Part shown: positions 49,622-56,640 of the stretch, piece after piece | How the letters are laid out: each line of letters opens with the position of its first letter | Position numbering within the stretch: position 1 is the stretch's first letter | NCBI GenBank assembly: GCA_030535235.1 | Contig: JAUNCL010000011.1 | Coordinates: forward strand, 1-64,000 | Direction: 5' to 3' | From: Bacillota bacterium | GTDB taxonomy: Bacteria > Bacillota > Clostridia > Oscillospirales > Oscillospiraceae | DNA length: 64,000 nucleotides | The notes under the pieces: generated by a model | What the model was told of the DNA's origin: nothing | The model's database searches: none | Seen by the model: the letters and a program-made list of their open reading frames with translations, nothing else | Made by a program: the position numbers and the translations under genes

Positions 49622-49813
49622 ATGGGCATGAAAAAAGGCGGCTGCGCCGGCTGCCACTTTGTGAGCAGAGGCGGTCTCTGCAACTACCACTGGATGATGG
49701 GCGTCACTCGGGCCAAGATGGGCGTAAAGCGGCGGCCGGAGGGAGGCTGCGACCTGTACCACAGGAAAAAGAGAAAGAGCAGGGCGCGAGAATCAGACAA
49801 GCACCCGACTTAA
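49622..49813 (+). CDS. Small Cys-rich phage protein
   Basis: 63 residues. CAGCHFVSRGGLC, NYHWMMGVTR and GGCDLYHRKKRK give four or five Cys plus His suited to binding one Zn; the C-terminus is strongly basic. ATG 49622 follows GAGGTGACAAGGACAGG. Early-region gene of unknown role. Confidence 0.6.
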   Translation: MGMKKGGCAGCHFVSRGGLCNYHWMMGVTRAKMGVKRRPEGGCDLYHRKKRKSRARESDKHPT

Positions 49814-49837
49814 TAGGATGGAGAGGAGGTGACCGCT

Positions 49838-50104
49838 GTGGAGTATGAGTATCAGCTGACCAAGGTGATCCAACACAAGACCGGCGAGACGAGGGTATAT
49901 CGCCCGATTCTGCCAGAGGAAGAACGGAAGCGCCGGGAGAAGAACTTTATCGAAGCGGCGGCCCGCTTCCTGATGGAAATCGAGATTCAAAAGAGAAAGG
50001 AAGACAATCATGAAGAACAGAGAGAACATTGTGCACCTGACGGCAAAGGAAACGGAAGTGACCAGCCCCTTTGTGGCTCTGTGCCAGACGCCTGCTCAGG
50101 CTGA
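49838..50104 (+). CDS. Small phage protein, hypothetical
   Basis: 88 residues from GTG 49838, chosen because GAGAGGAGGT lies 8 bases before it. VEYEYQLTKVIQHKTGETRV then PEEERKRREKNFIEAAARFL; charged helical protein found in related clostridial phages. The last 95 nt overlap the next gene in another frame, so the true C-terminus could be shorter. Confidence 0.55.
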   Translation: MEYEYQLTKVIQHKTGETRVYRPILPEEERKRREKNFIEAAARFLMEIEIQKRKEDNHEEQREHCAPDGKGNGSDQPLCGSVPDACSG

Positions 50105-50240
50105 GCGGCGGGCCCAGCGGATGGAGGAGGAGCGGAAGTGCCGCAGAAAGAGGCAGACAGTGCGGCTGCTGATGCTGGAGTGCGGGATCCTGGCGGTGGC
50201 GCTGGGTCTGTGGACCTGGGCGCTGCTGCGGATCCTCTGA
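50010..50240 (+). CDS. Small phage membrane protein, hypothetical
   Basis: 76 residues. Charged N-terminal half (AERRAQRMEEERKCRRKRQT) and one C-terminal helix (LLMLECGILAVALGLWTWAL), i.e. a single-pass protein. ATG 50010 with AGAAAGGAAG upstream. Overlaps the previous frame by 95 nt. Confidence 0.6.
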   Translation: MKNRENIVHLTAKETEVTSPFVALCQTPAQAERRAQRMEEERKCRRKRQTVRLLMLECGILAVALGLWTWALLRIL

Positions 50241-50242
50241 GG

Positions 50243-50456
50243 GACAAGCTTCTGAGCCGTTGGGCGGTAAACCAGCGGCATCCCACCGGTCTGACAGGAG
50301 ACCGGCCTCCTATATAGATAAGCCCCGGCCTGTAAAAGGGGCTCCGCGAAGACGAGGCGCGGCGCCGGTGCAATTCCGGTTGGGCAGAACGAAGGCTTGG
50401 GAAACAAGCAAAACCGTCCCTGCGGCTTGCGCTTGATGCGTGGGTCGCAGAGACAC
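50243..50456 (+). other. Structured non-coding stretch upstream of the phage tRNAs
   Basis: No supported reading frame. Four consecutive hairpins: CCGGTCT/AGACCGG (50286-50305), AGCCCC/GGGGCT (50321-50343), CCGCG/CGCGG (50344-50362) and GCCGG/CCGGT with a seven-base loop TGCAATT (50364-50380). It does not fold as a tRNA: no 7-bp acceptor pair. Could be a small RNA or a processing leader. Confidence 0.5.
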
Positions 50457-50532
50457 CCGGATATGGCCTAAGTGGCAAGGCGCTTGATTTGGGTTCAAGA
50501 GATTGGGGGTTCGAGTCCCCCTATCCGGACCA
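50457..50532 (+). tRNA. tRNA-Pro (anticodon TGG)
   Basis: Acceptor CCGGATA/TATCCGG, D stem GCC/GGC with GG in the loop, anticodon stem CTTGA/TCAAG with loop TTTGGGT, T stem GGGGG/CCCCC with TTCGAGT, discriminator A, and encoded CCA (50530-50532). C1:G72 and G37 are the usual Pro identity features. All helices are perfect. Confidence 0.95.
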
Positions 50533-50609
50533 GGGCGAAAGCTCAAACTCTCTCCTTTGTTTGACAGCTCGGAACAGACGGGCGGACAGCCGGGAAAGAC
50601 CGGCAACAT

Positions 50610-50695
50610 GGAGACGTGGCCGAAGGGTAAGGCATCGGCTTTGAACACCGAGGTCCCTGAACGGGGTGTGGGTTCGAGTCCCGCCGTCTCCGCCA
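50610..50695 (+). tRNA. tRNA-Ser (anticodon TGA)
   Basis: Acceptor GGAGACG/CGTCTCC, anticodon loop TTTGAAC, long variable arm (TCCCTGAACGGGG), T arm GTGGG-TTCGAGT-CCCGC, discriminator G and encoded CCA. One C.A mismatch closes the anticodon stem. The class II variable arm and G73 identify Ser. Confidence 0.93.
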
Positions 50696-50743
50696 CGCCC
50701 GGACGCAGACGCGGTTCCTGGAGATCACCAGGCCGGGCGGCCA
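50696..50743 (+). other. tRNA-minihelix-like sequence ending in CCA
   Basis: Directly after the tRNA-Ser CCA: CGCCCGG pairs with CCGGGCG (7 bp), stacked on CCTGG/CCAGG (5 bp, loop AGATCA), then G and CCA. This is the acceptor plus T-arm half of a tRNA with only 14 bases where the D and anticodon arms would be. The T loop does not match TTCNANN. Confidence 0.5.
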
Positions 50744-50847
50744 GCCGCATCGCTGCGGCACCTCTGCATCCTTCCTGTTTGAAAAAGGCTCGCCGAAAGG
50801 CGGTGGCCATGAAAACCGGCCTGGAACCCCGGGAGAGACGGGGAACA

Positions 50848-50877
50848 AGAGCCGCAGCCAACAGCGGCTGCGGCTCT
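50848..50877 (+). terminator. Strong hairpin after the tRNA region
   Basis: AGAGCCGCAGCC and GGCTGCGGCTCT, 12-bp perfect stem; weak T-tract (CTTACGC). Terminator or processing structure. Confidence 0.5.
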
Positions 50878-50902
50878 CTTACGCAAAAAAGGAGGTATTT
50901 CC

Positions 50903-51277
50903 ATGGACAGAAAAAAGGAGATCGCCAACACCGGCCAGGGAAACCGGGTTGGCGACATGGGAAAAAGCGCAGACGAGGCATCTGCCCTGACAGTATACCA
51001 TGAAACCATGAAAAAGACAAGGCGAAGGAAAACGCCGGATGTGCGGGTCTTCCATCCGTCCTATGGGTCGGTGGTGGTGCCGGGGGGAAGCAAGCTGATT
51101 GCCATCCAGAATGCCGCCCGGATCTGGGGCGTGCCCTATTCGTCGGTCAACAGCGCGGAGGTCTGGTATCTTCCGCCGGAAGAAAGGGATTTGAATGCCC
51201 TCTCAGGCCGCCTATGCGGCGGCCAGCTCCCCCAGAGGGGCGAGCAGAGCAAAGGAGGAAAACCATGGAACGGCTGA
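50903..51277 (+). CDS. Hypothetical phage protein with repeat-encoded C-terminus
   Basis: 124 residues; ATG 50903 after AAGGAGGTATTTCC. Core FHPSYGSVVVPGGSKLIAIQ and AARIWGVPYSSVNSAEVWYL, no family recognised. The last ~27 residues (NALSGRLCGGQLPQRGEQSK) are the translation of the palindromic repeat at 51193-51244, so the native protein probably ended near PPEERDL. Confidence 0.6.
   Translation: MDRKKEIANTGQGNRVGDMGKSADEASALTVYHETMKKTRRRKTPDVRVFHPSYGSVVVPGGSKLIAIQNAARIWGVPYSSVNSAEVWYLPPEERDLNALSGRLCGGQLPQRGEQSKGGKPWNG
51193..51244 (+). repeat. Phage palindromic repeat, copy 1
   Basis: Starts AATGCCCTCTCAG and ends CCAGAGGGGCGAGC. Outer stem CCCTCT/AGAGGG, inner stem GGCCGCC/GGCGGCC. The inner stem differs from copies 2 and 3 but stays paired. 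Confidence 0.85.
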
Positions 51278-51606
51278 AAGCGAATAAGACCAAGCTTTGG
51301 GAGCTGGTCCGGGACTACACGGAGGGGACCCCTTATGCGGTAGAAGAGCGGTGCGTCTGCCGGTTTTGGAAGGCATACCGCCGGCCGGACTATTATCTGG
51401 AATGGATGACCGACGAGGGACTCTGCCGGGCCAGTCTGGTTCCGGTGATGGGAAGGGTGCTCCTGAGCGTGGATGTGGACCGGGGACACTGGGACCGGGT
51501 CATGCTGAAACGGATCAGCATGAACGACCTGCGGCGGCGAGGGATGGTGGTGGATCTGACCACCGCTGCCGAGCGGAAACGAGAAAGGGGAATCAGCCAT
51601 GAATGA
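51265..51606 (+). CDS. Hypothetical phage protein
   Basis: 113 residues; ATG 51265 after AAAGGAGG. LWELVRDYTEGTPYAVEERC, CRFWKAYRRPDYYLEWMTDE, MVVDLTTAAERKRERG. No family recognised. Overlaps the PcfK-like gene by 8 bp and so belongs to its operon. Confidence 0.6.
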   Translation: MERLKANKTKLWELVRDYTEGTPYAVEERCVCRFWKAYRRPDYYLEWMTDEGLCRASLVPVMGRVLLSVDVDRGHWDRVMLKRISMNDLRRRGMVVDLTTAAERKRERGISHE

Positions 51607-51958
51607 TTGGATGGAACGGGCGAAAGCCAAGCTGGAGGACACCAGCGGGAAGTTTGACCGGTACGCCGCCGCCATGAAGGGGGCGGTCAAAGCCAAGCTG
51701 CTGGACTTCTGCCGGCAGGATGCGGAGTTTGCCCAGGCGGTGGCCCAGGGAGGCAGCTTCGCCGACTGCATGGCTGCCGTGGCCAAGGGCGTAAAGAACA
51801 ACGCCATCGAAGACCTGAAGGCCTATGAGCTGGCGGTGGCCTACTACTTCCCGGGGGCAACGATCCGCTGCACCATGACCATTGACCTGATCGGACAGGC
51901 CGGAGAGGAGGAGAAGCCCCAGGCGGGAATTTGCCTGAACCTGACGGACTTCCTGTGA
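51599..51958 (+). CDS. PcfK-like protein
   Basis: 119 residues. DRYAAAMKGAVKAKLLDFCR, ADCMAAVAKGVKNNAIEDLK, YELAVAYYFPGATIRC match the PcfK fold known from conjugative plasmids and prophages, where it always pairs with PcfJ. The PcfJ-like gene starts one base later. Function unknown, proposed role in DNA processing. Confidence 0.7.
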   Translation: MNDWMERAKAKLEDTSGKFDRYAAAMKGAVKAKLLDFCRQDAEFAQAVAQGGSFADCMAAVAKGVKNNAIEDLKAYELAVAYYFPGATIRCTMTIDLIGQAGEEEKPQAGICLNLTDFL

Positions 51959-51959
51959 T

Positions 51960-53573
51960 ATGGGAATCTATGAGAAAAAGCAAGACGGGGATCGGATCCT
52001 GGAGGAGTTCCCGGGGCTGAGCCAGAGGGATCTGGACGAGGTGGAGTGGCATTTCAACCAATACCTCTTCTACCAGGGAGACCGGAACGGGAGACAGGTC
52101 TGGACCACCTGCTGCCATGAGGACTACTACATCGAAGGGTACAGGGACGCAAGAGAGCTCACCGGCACCCACGGAGACACCATGCGCTGCCCCTTCTGCG
52201 GGGAAGAGGTGAAGGTGATCTGCAGGGGGAGACTGCGAAGCGGGGAGTCCATCCGGCAGTACATCCCCTTCCTGTTCCTCCACGCCTCGGAGGATGGGGA
52301 GACGGTGTGGGCCCAGGGCTACTGGACCACCAGGAAGCTGATGGAGGACCCGACGGGACAGACCCTCTTTCTGCCGACCCGCTGCTATCGGTTCCGGCCG
52401 GGGGAGTGGAGGCAGTGGGAAGAGGGCTATTACGGGGGAGGAATGGTCCCCTGCAGCGGGAAGTGGGCCCAGGAGCCCTTTACAAAGAGCGGGATCTACA
52501 GCGGCTATGAGAACTATTATGTGGTGAACTATGACTGCCTGGAGCGGAGTTTTCTGCGCTACACCGGGTATGATGAGCCGTTTTTTGGAGCTGCACTCTG
52601 GCATGACTTTGGAAAGCGGGGTGACCTGGTCCGCTATCTGGCCATGGCAAGCCTGCATCCCAAGCAGGTGGAGATGCTGCGGAAGGCCGGCGTGGAGGAA
52701 CTGCCGGCCCAGTACATCTACGGAAAAAGGAAAAACGCCGACGTGTTCCGCTGGAAGGAGGGGGACCCCAGGAAGGCCTTCCGGCTGACCAAACCGGATC
52801 TGAAGGCCTTCCTTCAGACGGACAAGAAGCTGGATCTGCTGCGGATGTACCGGGACGGGGAGAAGATGCTGACCTTTGCCCAGTGCGAGGAGCTGGCCGG
52901 TCGGATTGGGTATGTGCGGTCCTGTGAGGTGACAGCCGCCGCGAAGCGATTTCATGTGCCGGCGTCCAAGTTGGTACGGAAGCTCCTGGCAGGCTGGGAC
53001 GGAGAGACCAAGGGCGTGGGCCGGGCTGCGCAACTATGGCTGGATTATATCGACGCCGCCGGGAAGCTGGGCTGGGACCTGAGCAACCCGCTGATCCAAA
53101 TGCCCCGGGAGCTGGAGCGAAAGCACGACGAAGCCACCCAGGCGGTGCAGCTGGAGGCAGACCGGCTGGAGAACGAGAAAGCCGCCCGGCTGTATCAGGA
53201 TCTCTGCGAAACCTATGAATTTTCCGATGGGGCGTATCTGATCCGCCCGGCGGAGACGGCCACGGAGATCATCCAGGAGGGAAAAGCTCTGAAGCACTGC
53301 GTGGGCGGCTACGCCAAACGCCACGCCGACGGCGTGCTGGCGATCCTGTTTTTGCGAAAGGTCAGCGCGCCGTACGCGCCCTACATGACCATTGAAATGA
53401 AAGGCAAGGAACTCCGGCAGATCCACGGCTATGAGAATGACAGGAACGGCCCGGACCCGTGGAAGCTCCACAAGGATCTTTTGGAAACCTGGCTGGCCTG
53501 GGTGAAGGCCGGAAGCAAGCGGGATAAGGAGGGCAATCCGAGACTGCCCAAGAAAAAGGAGGATGCAGCGTGA
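51960..53573 (+). CDS. PcfJ-like protein
   Basis: 537 residues. EVEWHFNQYLFYQGDRNGRQ, a Cys pair in MRCPFCGEEVKVICRG, LKHCVGGYAKRHADGVLAIL and PYMTIEMKGKELRQIHGYEN are the PcfJ signature blocks. The HCVGGY-type motif near residue 440 is the hallmark of the family. No ribosome site; the start follows the PcfK stop by one base, so translation is coupled. Biochemical role unknown. Confidence 0.82.
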   Translation: MGIYEKKQDGDRILEEFPGLSQRDLDEVEWHFNQYLFYQGDRNGRQVWTTCCHEDYYIEGYRDARELTGTHGDTMRCPFCGEEVKVICRGRLRSGESIRQYIPFLFLHASEDGETVWAQGYWTTRKLMEDPTGQTLFLPTRCYRFRPGEWRQWEEGYYGGGMVPCSGKWAQEPFTKSGIYSGYENYYVVNYDCLERSFLRYTGYDEPFFGAALWHDFGKRGDLVRYLAMASLHPKQVEMLRKAGVEELPAQYIYGKRKNADVFRWKEGDPRKAFRLTKPDLKAFLQTDKKLDLLRMYRDGEKMLTFAQCEELAGRIGYVRSCEVTAAAKRFHVPASKLVRKLLAGWDGETKGVGRAAQLWLDYIDAAGKLGWDLSNPLIQMPRELERKHDEATQAVQLEADRLENEKAARLYQDLCETYEFSDGAYLIRPAETATEIIQEGKALKHCVGGYAKRHADGVLAILFLRKVSAPYAPYMTIEMKGKELRQIHGYENDRNGPDPWKLHKDLLETWLAWVKAGSKRDKEGNPRLPKKKEDAA

Positions 53574-54583
53574 ACGAATTGGAAAAAACCGAGCGGACCG
53601 TAGACACGGTTACCTTAGAAATCAACACCCTACACCGGCAGGCCCAGCAGATGATGCTCGGCTATGTGATCGAGATCGGCCGGCGGCTGGTGGAGGTGAA
53701 GGGGATGCTCCCCTATGGCTCCTGGGGGACCTATCTGGCCCAGCGGACCCCCTATAGCCAGTCCACCGCCAACAACTTCATGAAGATTTTTCAGGAGTAC
53801 GGAGACGAAAACCTCTCCTTATTTGAAGAAGGCACGAAATCCCAAACGTTTGGGAAGCTCTCCTACACCCAGGCCCTGGCCCTGCTGGCTCTGCCTGCCG
53901 ACGAGCGGGAGTCGTTTTCCCGGGAAAACCAGGTGGAGAATATGTCCAGCCGACAGCTGCAGGAGGCCATTAAGGAGCGAAACCAGGCCAGGGAGGAGGC
54001 GGAACGGCTGAAAAACGCCGCCCGGGACCTGGAGGAGGCCAAGGCCAGTTTGGCCCACGCGGAACAGTCCCGGGCCAAGATGGAGGAGGACATGCGCCTG
54101 CTGAACCAGCGGCTGGAGGACATGAACCAGGAGGCCGCCAAAAAGGATGAGGAGCTGCGGGCCCTCCGGGACAAGCCCGTGGAGGTGGCCGTGATGGAGG
54201 CAGACCCGGCCCAGCTGGAACAGGCCCGGCAGGAGGGCTTGGAGCAGGTCCGCAAGGAAGCGGCAGACCAGCTGGAGAAGAGCAAAGCGGCCCTGAAAAA
54301 GGCCAAGGAGAAGGAAAAAGCCGCCCGAGAGCAGCTGCAGCAGCTTAAGGAGGCGGCGGATCGGGCCATTGCCATGGCCGAGGAGGCGAAAAAGGAGGCG
54401 GCTGCCGCAGGAAACCGGGAGGTGGCTACTTTCCAGGCTCTCTTTGATCAGGCTCAGGTTTTGGTGAACAAGATGGGCGCCATCCGCAGGTCGGTGGATC
54501 AGGAGACCGCCGGCAAGCTGTCCCGGGCCATGCTGGCGCTGGCTGAGGCCATTCGGAAGGAAGTGGAAGAAAATGGGAAATAA
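53570..54583 (+). CDS. DUF3102 domain protein with long coiled coil
   Basis: 337 residues. DUF3102 at ~10-120 (HRQAQQMMLGYVIEIGRRLV; GMLPYGSWGTYLAQRTPYSQ; FGKLSYTQALALLALP), then a coiled coil of ~200 residues rich in Glu/Lys/Ala. DUF3102 is linked to ParB-type and transposon-related DNA binding. GTG 53570 overlaps the PcfJ stop (GTGA). Confidence 0.78.
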   Translation: MNELEKTERTVDTVTLEINTLHRQAQQMMLGYVIEIGRRLVEVKGMLPYGSWGTYLAQRTPYSQSTANNFMKIFQEYGDENLSLFEEGTKSQTFGKLSYTQALALLALPADERESFSRENQVENMSSRQLQEAIKERNQAREEAERLKNAARDLEEAKASLAHAEQSRAKMEEDMRLLNQRLEDMNQEAAKKDEELRALRDKPVEVAVMEADPAQLEQARQEGLEQVRKEAADQLEKSKAALKKAKEKEKAAREQLQQLKEAADRAIAMAEEAKKEAAAAGNREVATFQALFDQAQVLVNKMGAIRRSVDQETAGKLSRAMLALAEAIRKEVEENGK

Positions 54584-54770
54584 ACTGCTTGGCCCAAAGG
54601 AGAGGAGCCTGGGGAAACGGATGTGCCGGGTGATGACCGGGCATAGGCCCAGGGAGAAGTGGGGGCAGCACGACCACTACGGGAGAATGCTCTATTACTA
54701 TCAGTGTAAACGATGCGGGCATTTGTTTTGGATAGAGGAAGCGACCGAACCCACGCGCGCTGAGAGATAA
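54573..54770 (+). CDS. Small phage protein with Cys pair
   Basis: 65 residues. RMCRVMTGHRPREKWGQHDH and YYQCKRCGHLFWIEEA; CxxC plus upstream Cys/His could bind Zn. Overlaps the DUF3102 stop by 11 bp. Confidence 0.6.
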   Translation: MGNKLLGPKERSLGKRMCRVMTGHRPREKWGQHDHYGRMLYYYQCKRCGHLFWIEEATEPTRAER

Positions 54771-54840
54771 GCGGCGGAGAACCGGCGCAACGGCGGCCTG
54801 GAGGATTCCGGGCCGCTGTTGGACTGGCTCACCAGAAAGA

Positions 54841-54863
54841 AGGAACGCCTCGCGCGTTCTTTT
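54841..54863 (+). terminator. Hairpin with T-tract before the HUH gene
   Basis: GAACGC and GCGTTC with a five-base loop followed by TTTT. Confidence 0.6.
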
Positions 54864-54907
54864 GGGGGTCCTTAGAACCCTAAGACATCGACCACGGAGG
54901 AACCATC

Positions 54908-55789
54908 ATGGAAAAGGGGATGAAATGGATGCTGATCAAGCGGGTCTCAGGACGGGTCGTGGAGAAGACCACCGTCTGCGTGCCGGTGGGGACACGGGAG
55001 CGCGGACGGCGGGAAAAGACCAAGGGCGGCACCACCGCCCTGAAACAGGATGAAAACGAGCGGAACGCCGAAAAGCGGCTGGCCCGGGTGATCAACTGCA
55101 ACTTCCGCCCCGGGGATGTGCTACTTACCGCCTCCTGGTCGGAGGAGGCCTGGGAGGCGCTGAGCCAGAGGGCGGAGAAGCTGGGGGAGATACACCCGGA
55201 CCTCTGCCCAGAGGATCGGCTGGTGATGGCCGCCGAGCAGGAGGGGAGCAACTGGATCCGCCGCATCCAACGGGCCAAGAAGGCCAGGGGCGGCACGGCT
55301 CTTCTGCGCTATGTGCTGGTGGCCTCCGACATGGACGGCAAGATAGGGGAGGCCAAGCGGGTCCATCTCCACGCCTTATTCCCTCGGTGGGCCAAGGAGC
55401 TGGCGGTGGAGGCCTGGAAGTGCGGCTGGGTGGATATCCGGAACCTGCGGGAACAGGACGACTACACGCCCATTGCGGAATATCTTCTGCGGCAGGTTCG
55501 CCGCCGGCCGGACGGAAAGAAGTACCGCACCGCCCAGAACATGGACAAGCCCATCGTCACGGTGCAGGACATCCCGGGGAACCTGCCCCTGAAGGTCCGA
55601 AAGAACGAAGTGGTGATGCAGCACCGGGAGGACGGCCCGGACCGGCCCAGCTACCTCCGGGTGGTGGACATGAACCGGAAGCGGCCGGAGGTGAAACAAA
55701 AGGGAAGATTTCCCGACACGGCAACGGGCGCAGGTGCGCACGCGGGTACATATAAGGCGCCGAAGAAGAAGGGGGCGAAACGAGGGTGA
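54908..55789 (+). CDS. HUH-endonuclease-like replication protein (rolling-circle type)
   Basis: 293 residues. Motif I NFRPGDVLLTASWSEE (~65-80), motif II VHLHALF with His153 and His155 (the H-u-H metal pair), then WKCGWVDIRNL and the Tyr192 motif IAEYLLRQVRRRPDGKKYRT, in the order and spacing of the rolling-circle replication-associated protein family. Basic C-terminus. In a tailed phage this may nick the origin; inferred from motifs, not tested. ATG 54908 with CGGAGGAAC upstream. Confidence 0.65.
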   Translation: MEKGMKWMLIKRVSGRVVEKTTVCVPVGTRERGRREKTKGGTTALKQDENERNAEKRLARVINCNFRPGDVLLTASWSEEAWEALSQRAEKLGEIHPDLCPEDRLVMAAEQEGSNWIRRIQRAKKARGGTALLRYVLVASDMDGKIGEAKRVHLHALFPRWAKELAVEAWKCGWVDIRNLREQDDYTPIAEYLLRQVRRRPDGKKYRTAQNMDKPIVTVQDIPGNLPLKVRKNEVVMQHREDGPDRPSYLRVVDMNRKRPEVKQKGRFPDTATGAGAHAGTYKAPKKKGAKRG

Positions 55790-56049
55790 GTTTTCGGTAT
55801 AAACGGGGCATTGATCTGGACTACAACGAACAGGGGAGAATCTATTTTCACTGCCTGGCCTATCAAACGCTGTCCCGGCGGGAGCAGGAGAAGATCCGCC
55901 GGGTCTGCGACCAGGCCGGGGGAGAATACGCCCCCGCCCTGCTGGAATTTCTGACCACGGAGCAGGGGTACACGGCGGTTTGCATGAAACACCACATCTC
56001 CACAAACACTCTCTACCGAGCGGTCAAACGATTTTACGAGACGTTTTGA
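55786..56049 (+). CDS. Hypothetical phage protein
   Basis: 87 residues; GTG 55786 overlaps the HUH stop by 4 bp. QTLSRREQEKIRRVCDQAGG and CMKHHISTNTLYRAVKRFYE look helical, with a possible small helix-turn-helix at the C-terminus. No family recognised. Confidence 0.6.
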   Translation: MSFRYKRGIDLDYNEQGRIYFHCLAYQTLSRREQEKIRRVCDQAGGEYAPALLEFLTTEQGYTAVCMKHHISTNTLYRAVKRFYETF

Positions 56050-56166
56050 TTGTCGGAATGTGACCAGGCGGGAGCAAATGCACCCGCCTCATTTTGCTGC
56101 AAAAATTGAAAATCACAGAGGGGGTAAGTGTGGTAACGTGGTAAGAGAAGAAAGGGAGTGACGCTC

Positions 56167-56640
56167 ATGGGAAGACCGAAGAAGTACACGGCGGCGAGCC
56201 TGAAAAAGGGCGTAGCTGCCTATTTCAACAGCATCCGATACGAGCGGGCCGTGGTCTACAACGAGGTTTTCCAAGGACACGACGGAACCGCCCGGTACCG
56301 GGATGTGATCGCCTGCGATGACGAGGGCAAGCCCATCATGAGGAAGGTCTGGACCAAACCGCCCTCTCTGGCGGGGCTGTGCCTGCACCTGAAAATCAGC
56401 CGGGACACCTGGGCGGAGTACGGAAAGGACCCGGACATGGGGCCCATCGTCCAGGAGGCCCGGATGATCGTGGAGGACTACTGGTCAGACCAGCTGGCCA
56501 ACGACTGCAAGGGCGCCCGGTTCGCCCTGGAGGCCAACATGGGCTGGGGTGAGCGATGGTCCACCAAGCAGGAGATCGTCCACAACGTGGGGAACAGCCT
56601 GGAAGAATTTCTGAAGAAGCAGGAGGAGCCGGATGCTTGA
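56167..56640 (+). CDS. terS: Terminase small subunit
   Basis: 157 residues. MGRPKKYTAASLKKGVAAYF, then PPSLAGLCLHLKISRDTWAE (DNA-binding helix-turn-helix) and QLANDCKGARFALEANMGWG, typical of terminase small subunits. ATG 56167 has AAGGGAGTGACG upstream. The 8-bp overlap with the large subunit supports the pair. The intergenic 56050-56166 shows a tandem GTGGTAAC/GTGGTAAG that may be part of a packaging site. Confidence 0.8.
   Translation: MGRPKKYTAASLKKGVAAYFNSIRYERAVVYNEVFQGHDGTARYRDVIACDDEGKPIMRKVWTKPPSLAGLCLHLKISRDTWAEYGKDPDMGPIVQEARMIVEDYWSDQLANDCKGARFALEANMGWGERWSTKQEIVHNVGNSLEEFLKKQEEPDA

Noticed and set aside
50286..50380. Additional tRNA gene
   Set aside because: A T-arm-like hairpin exists, but no 7-bp acceptor stem or anticodon arm can be formed around it.
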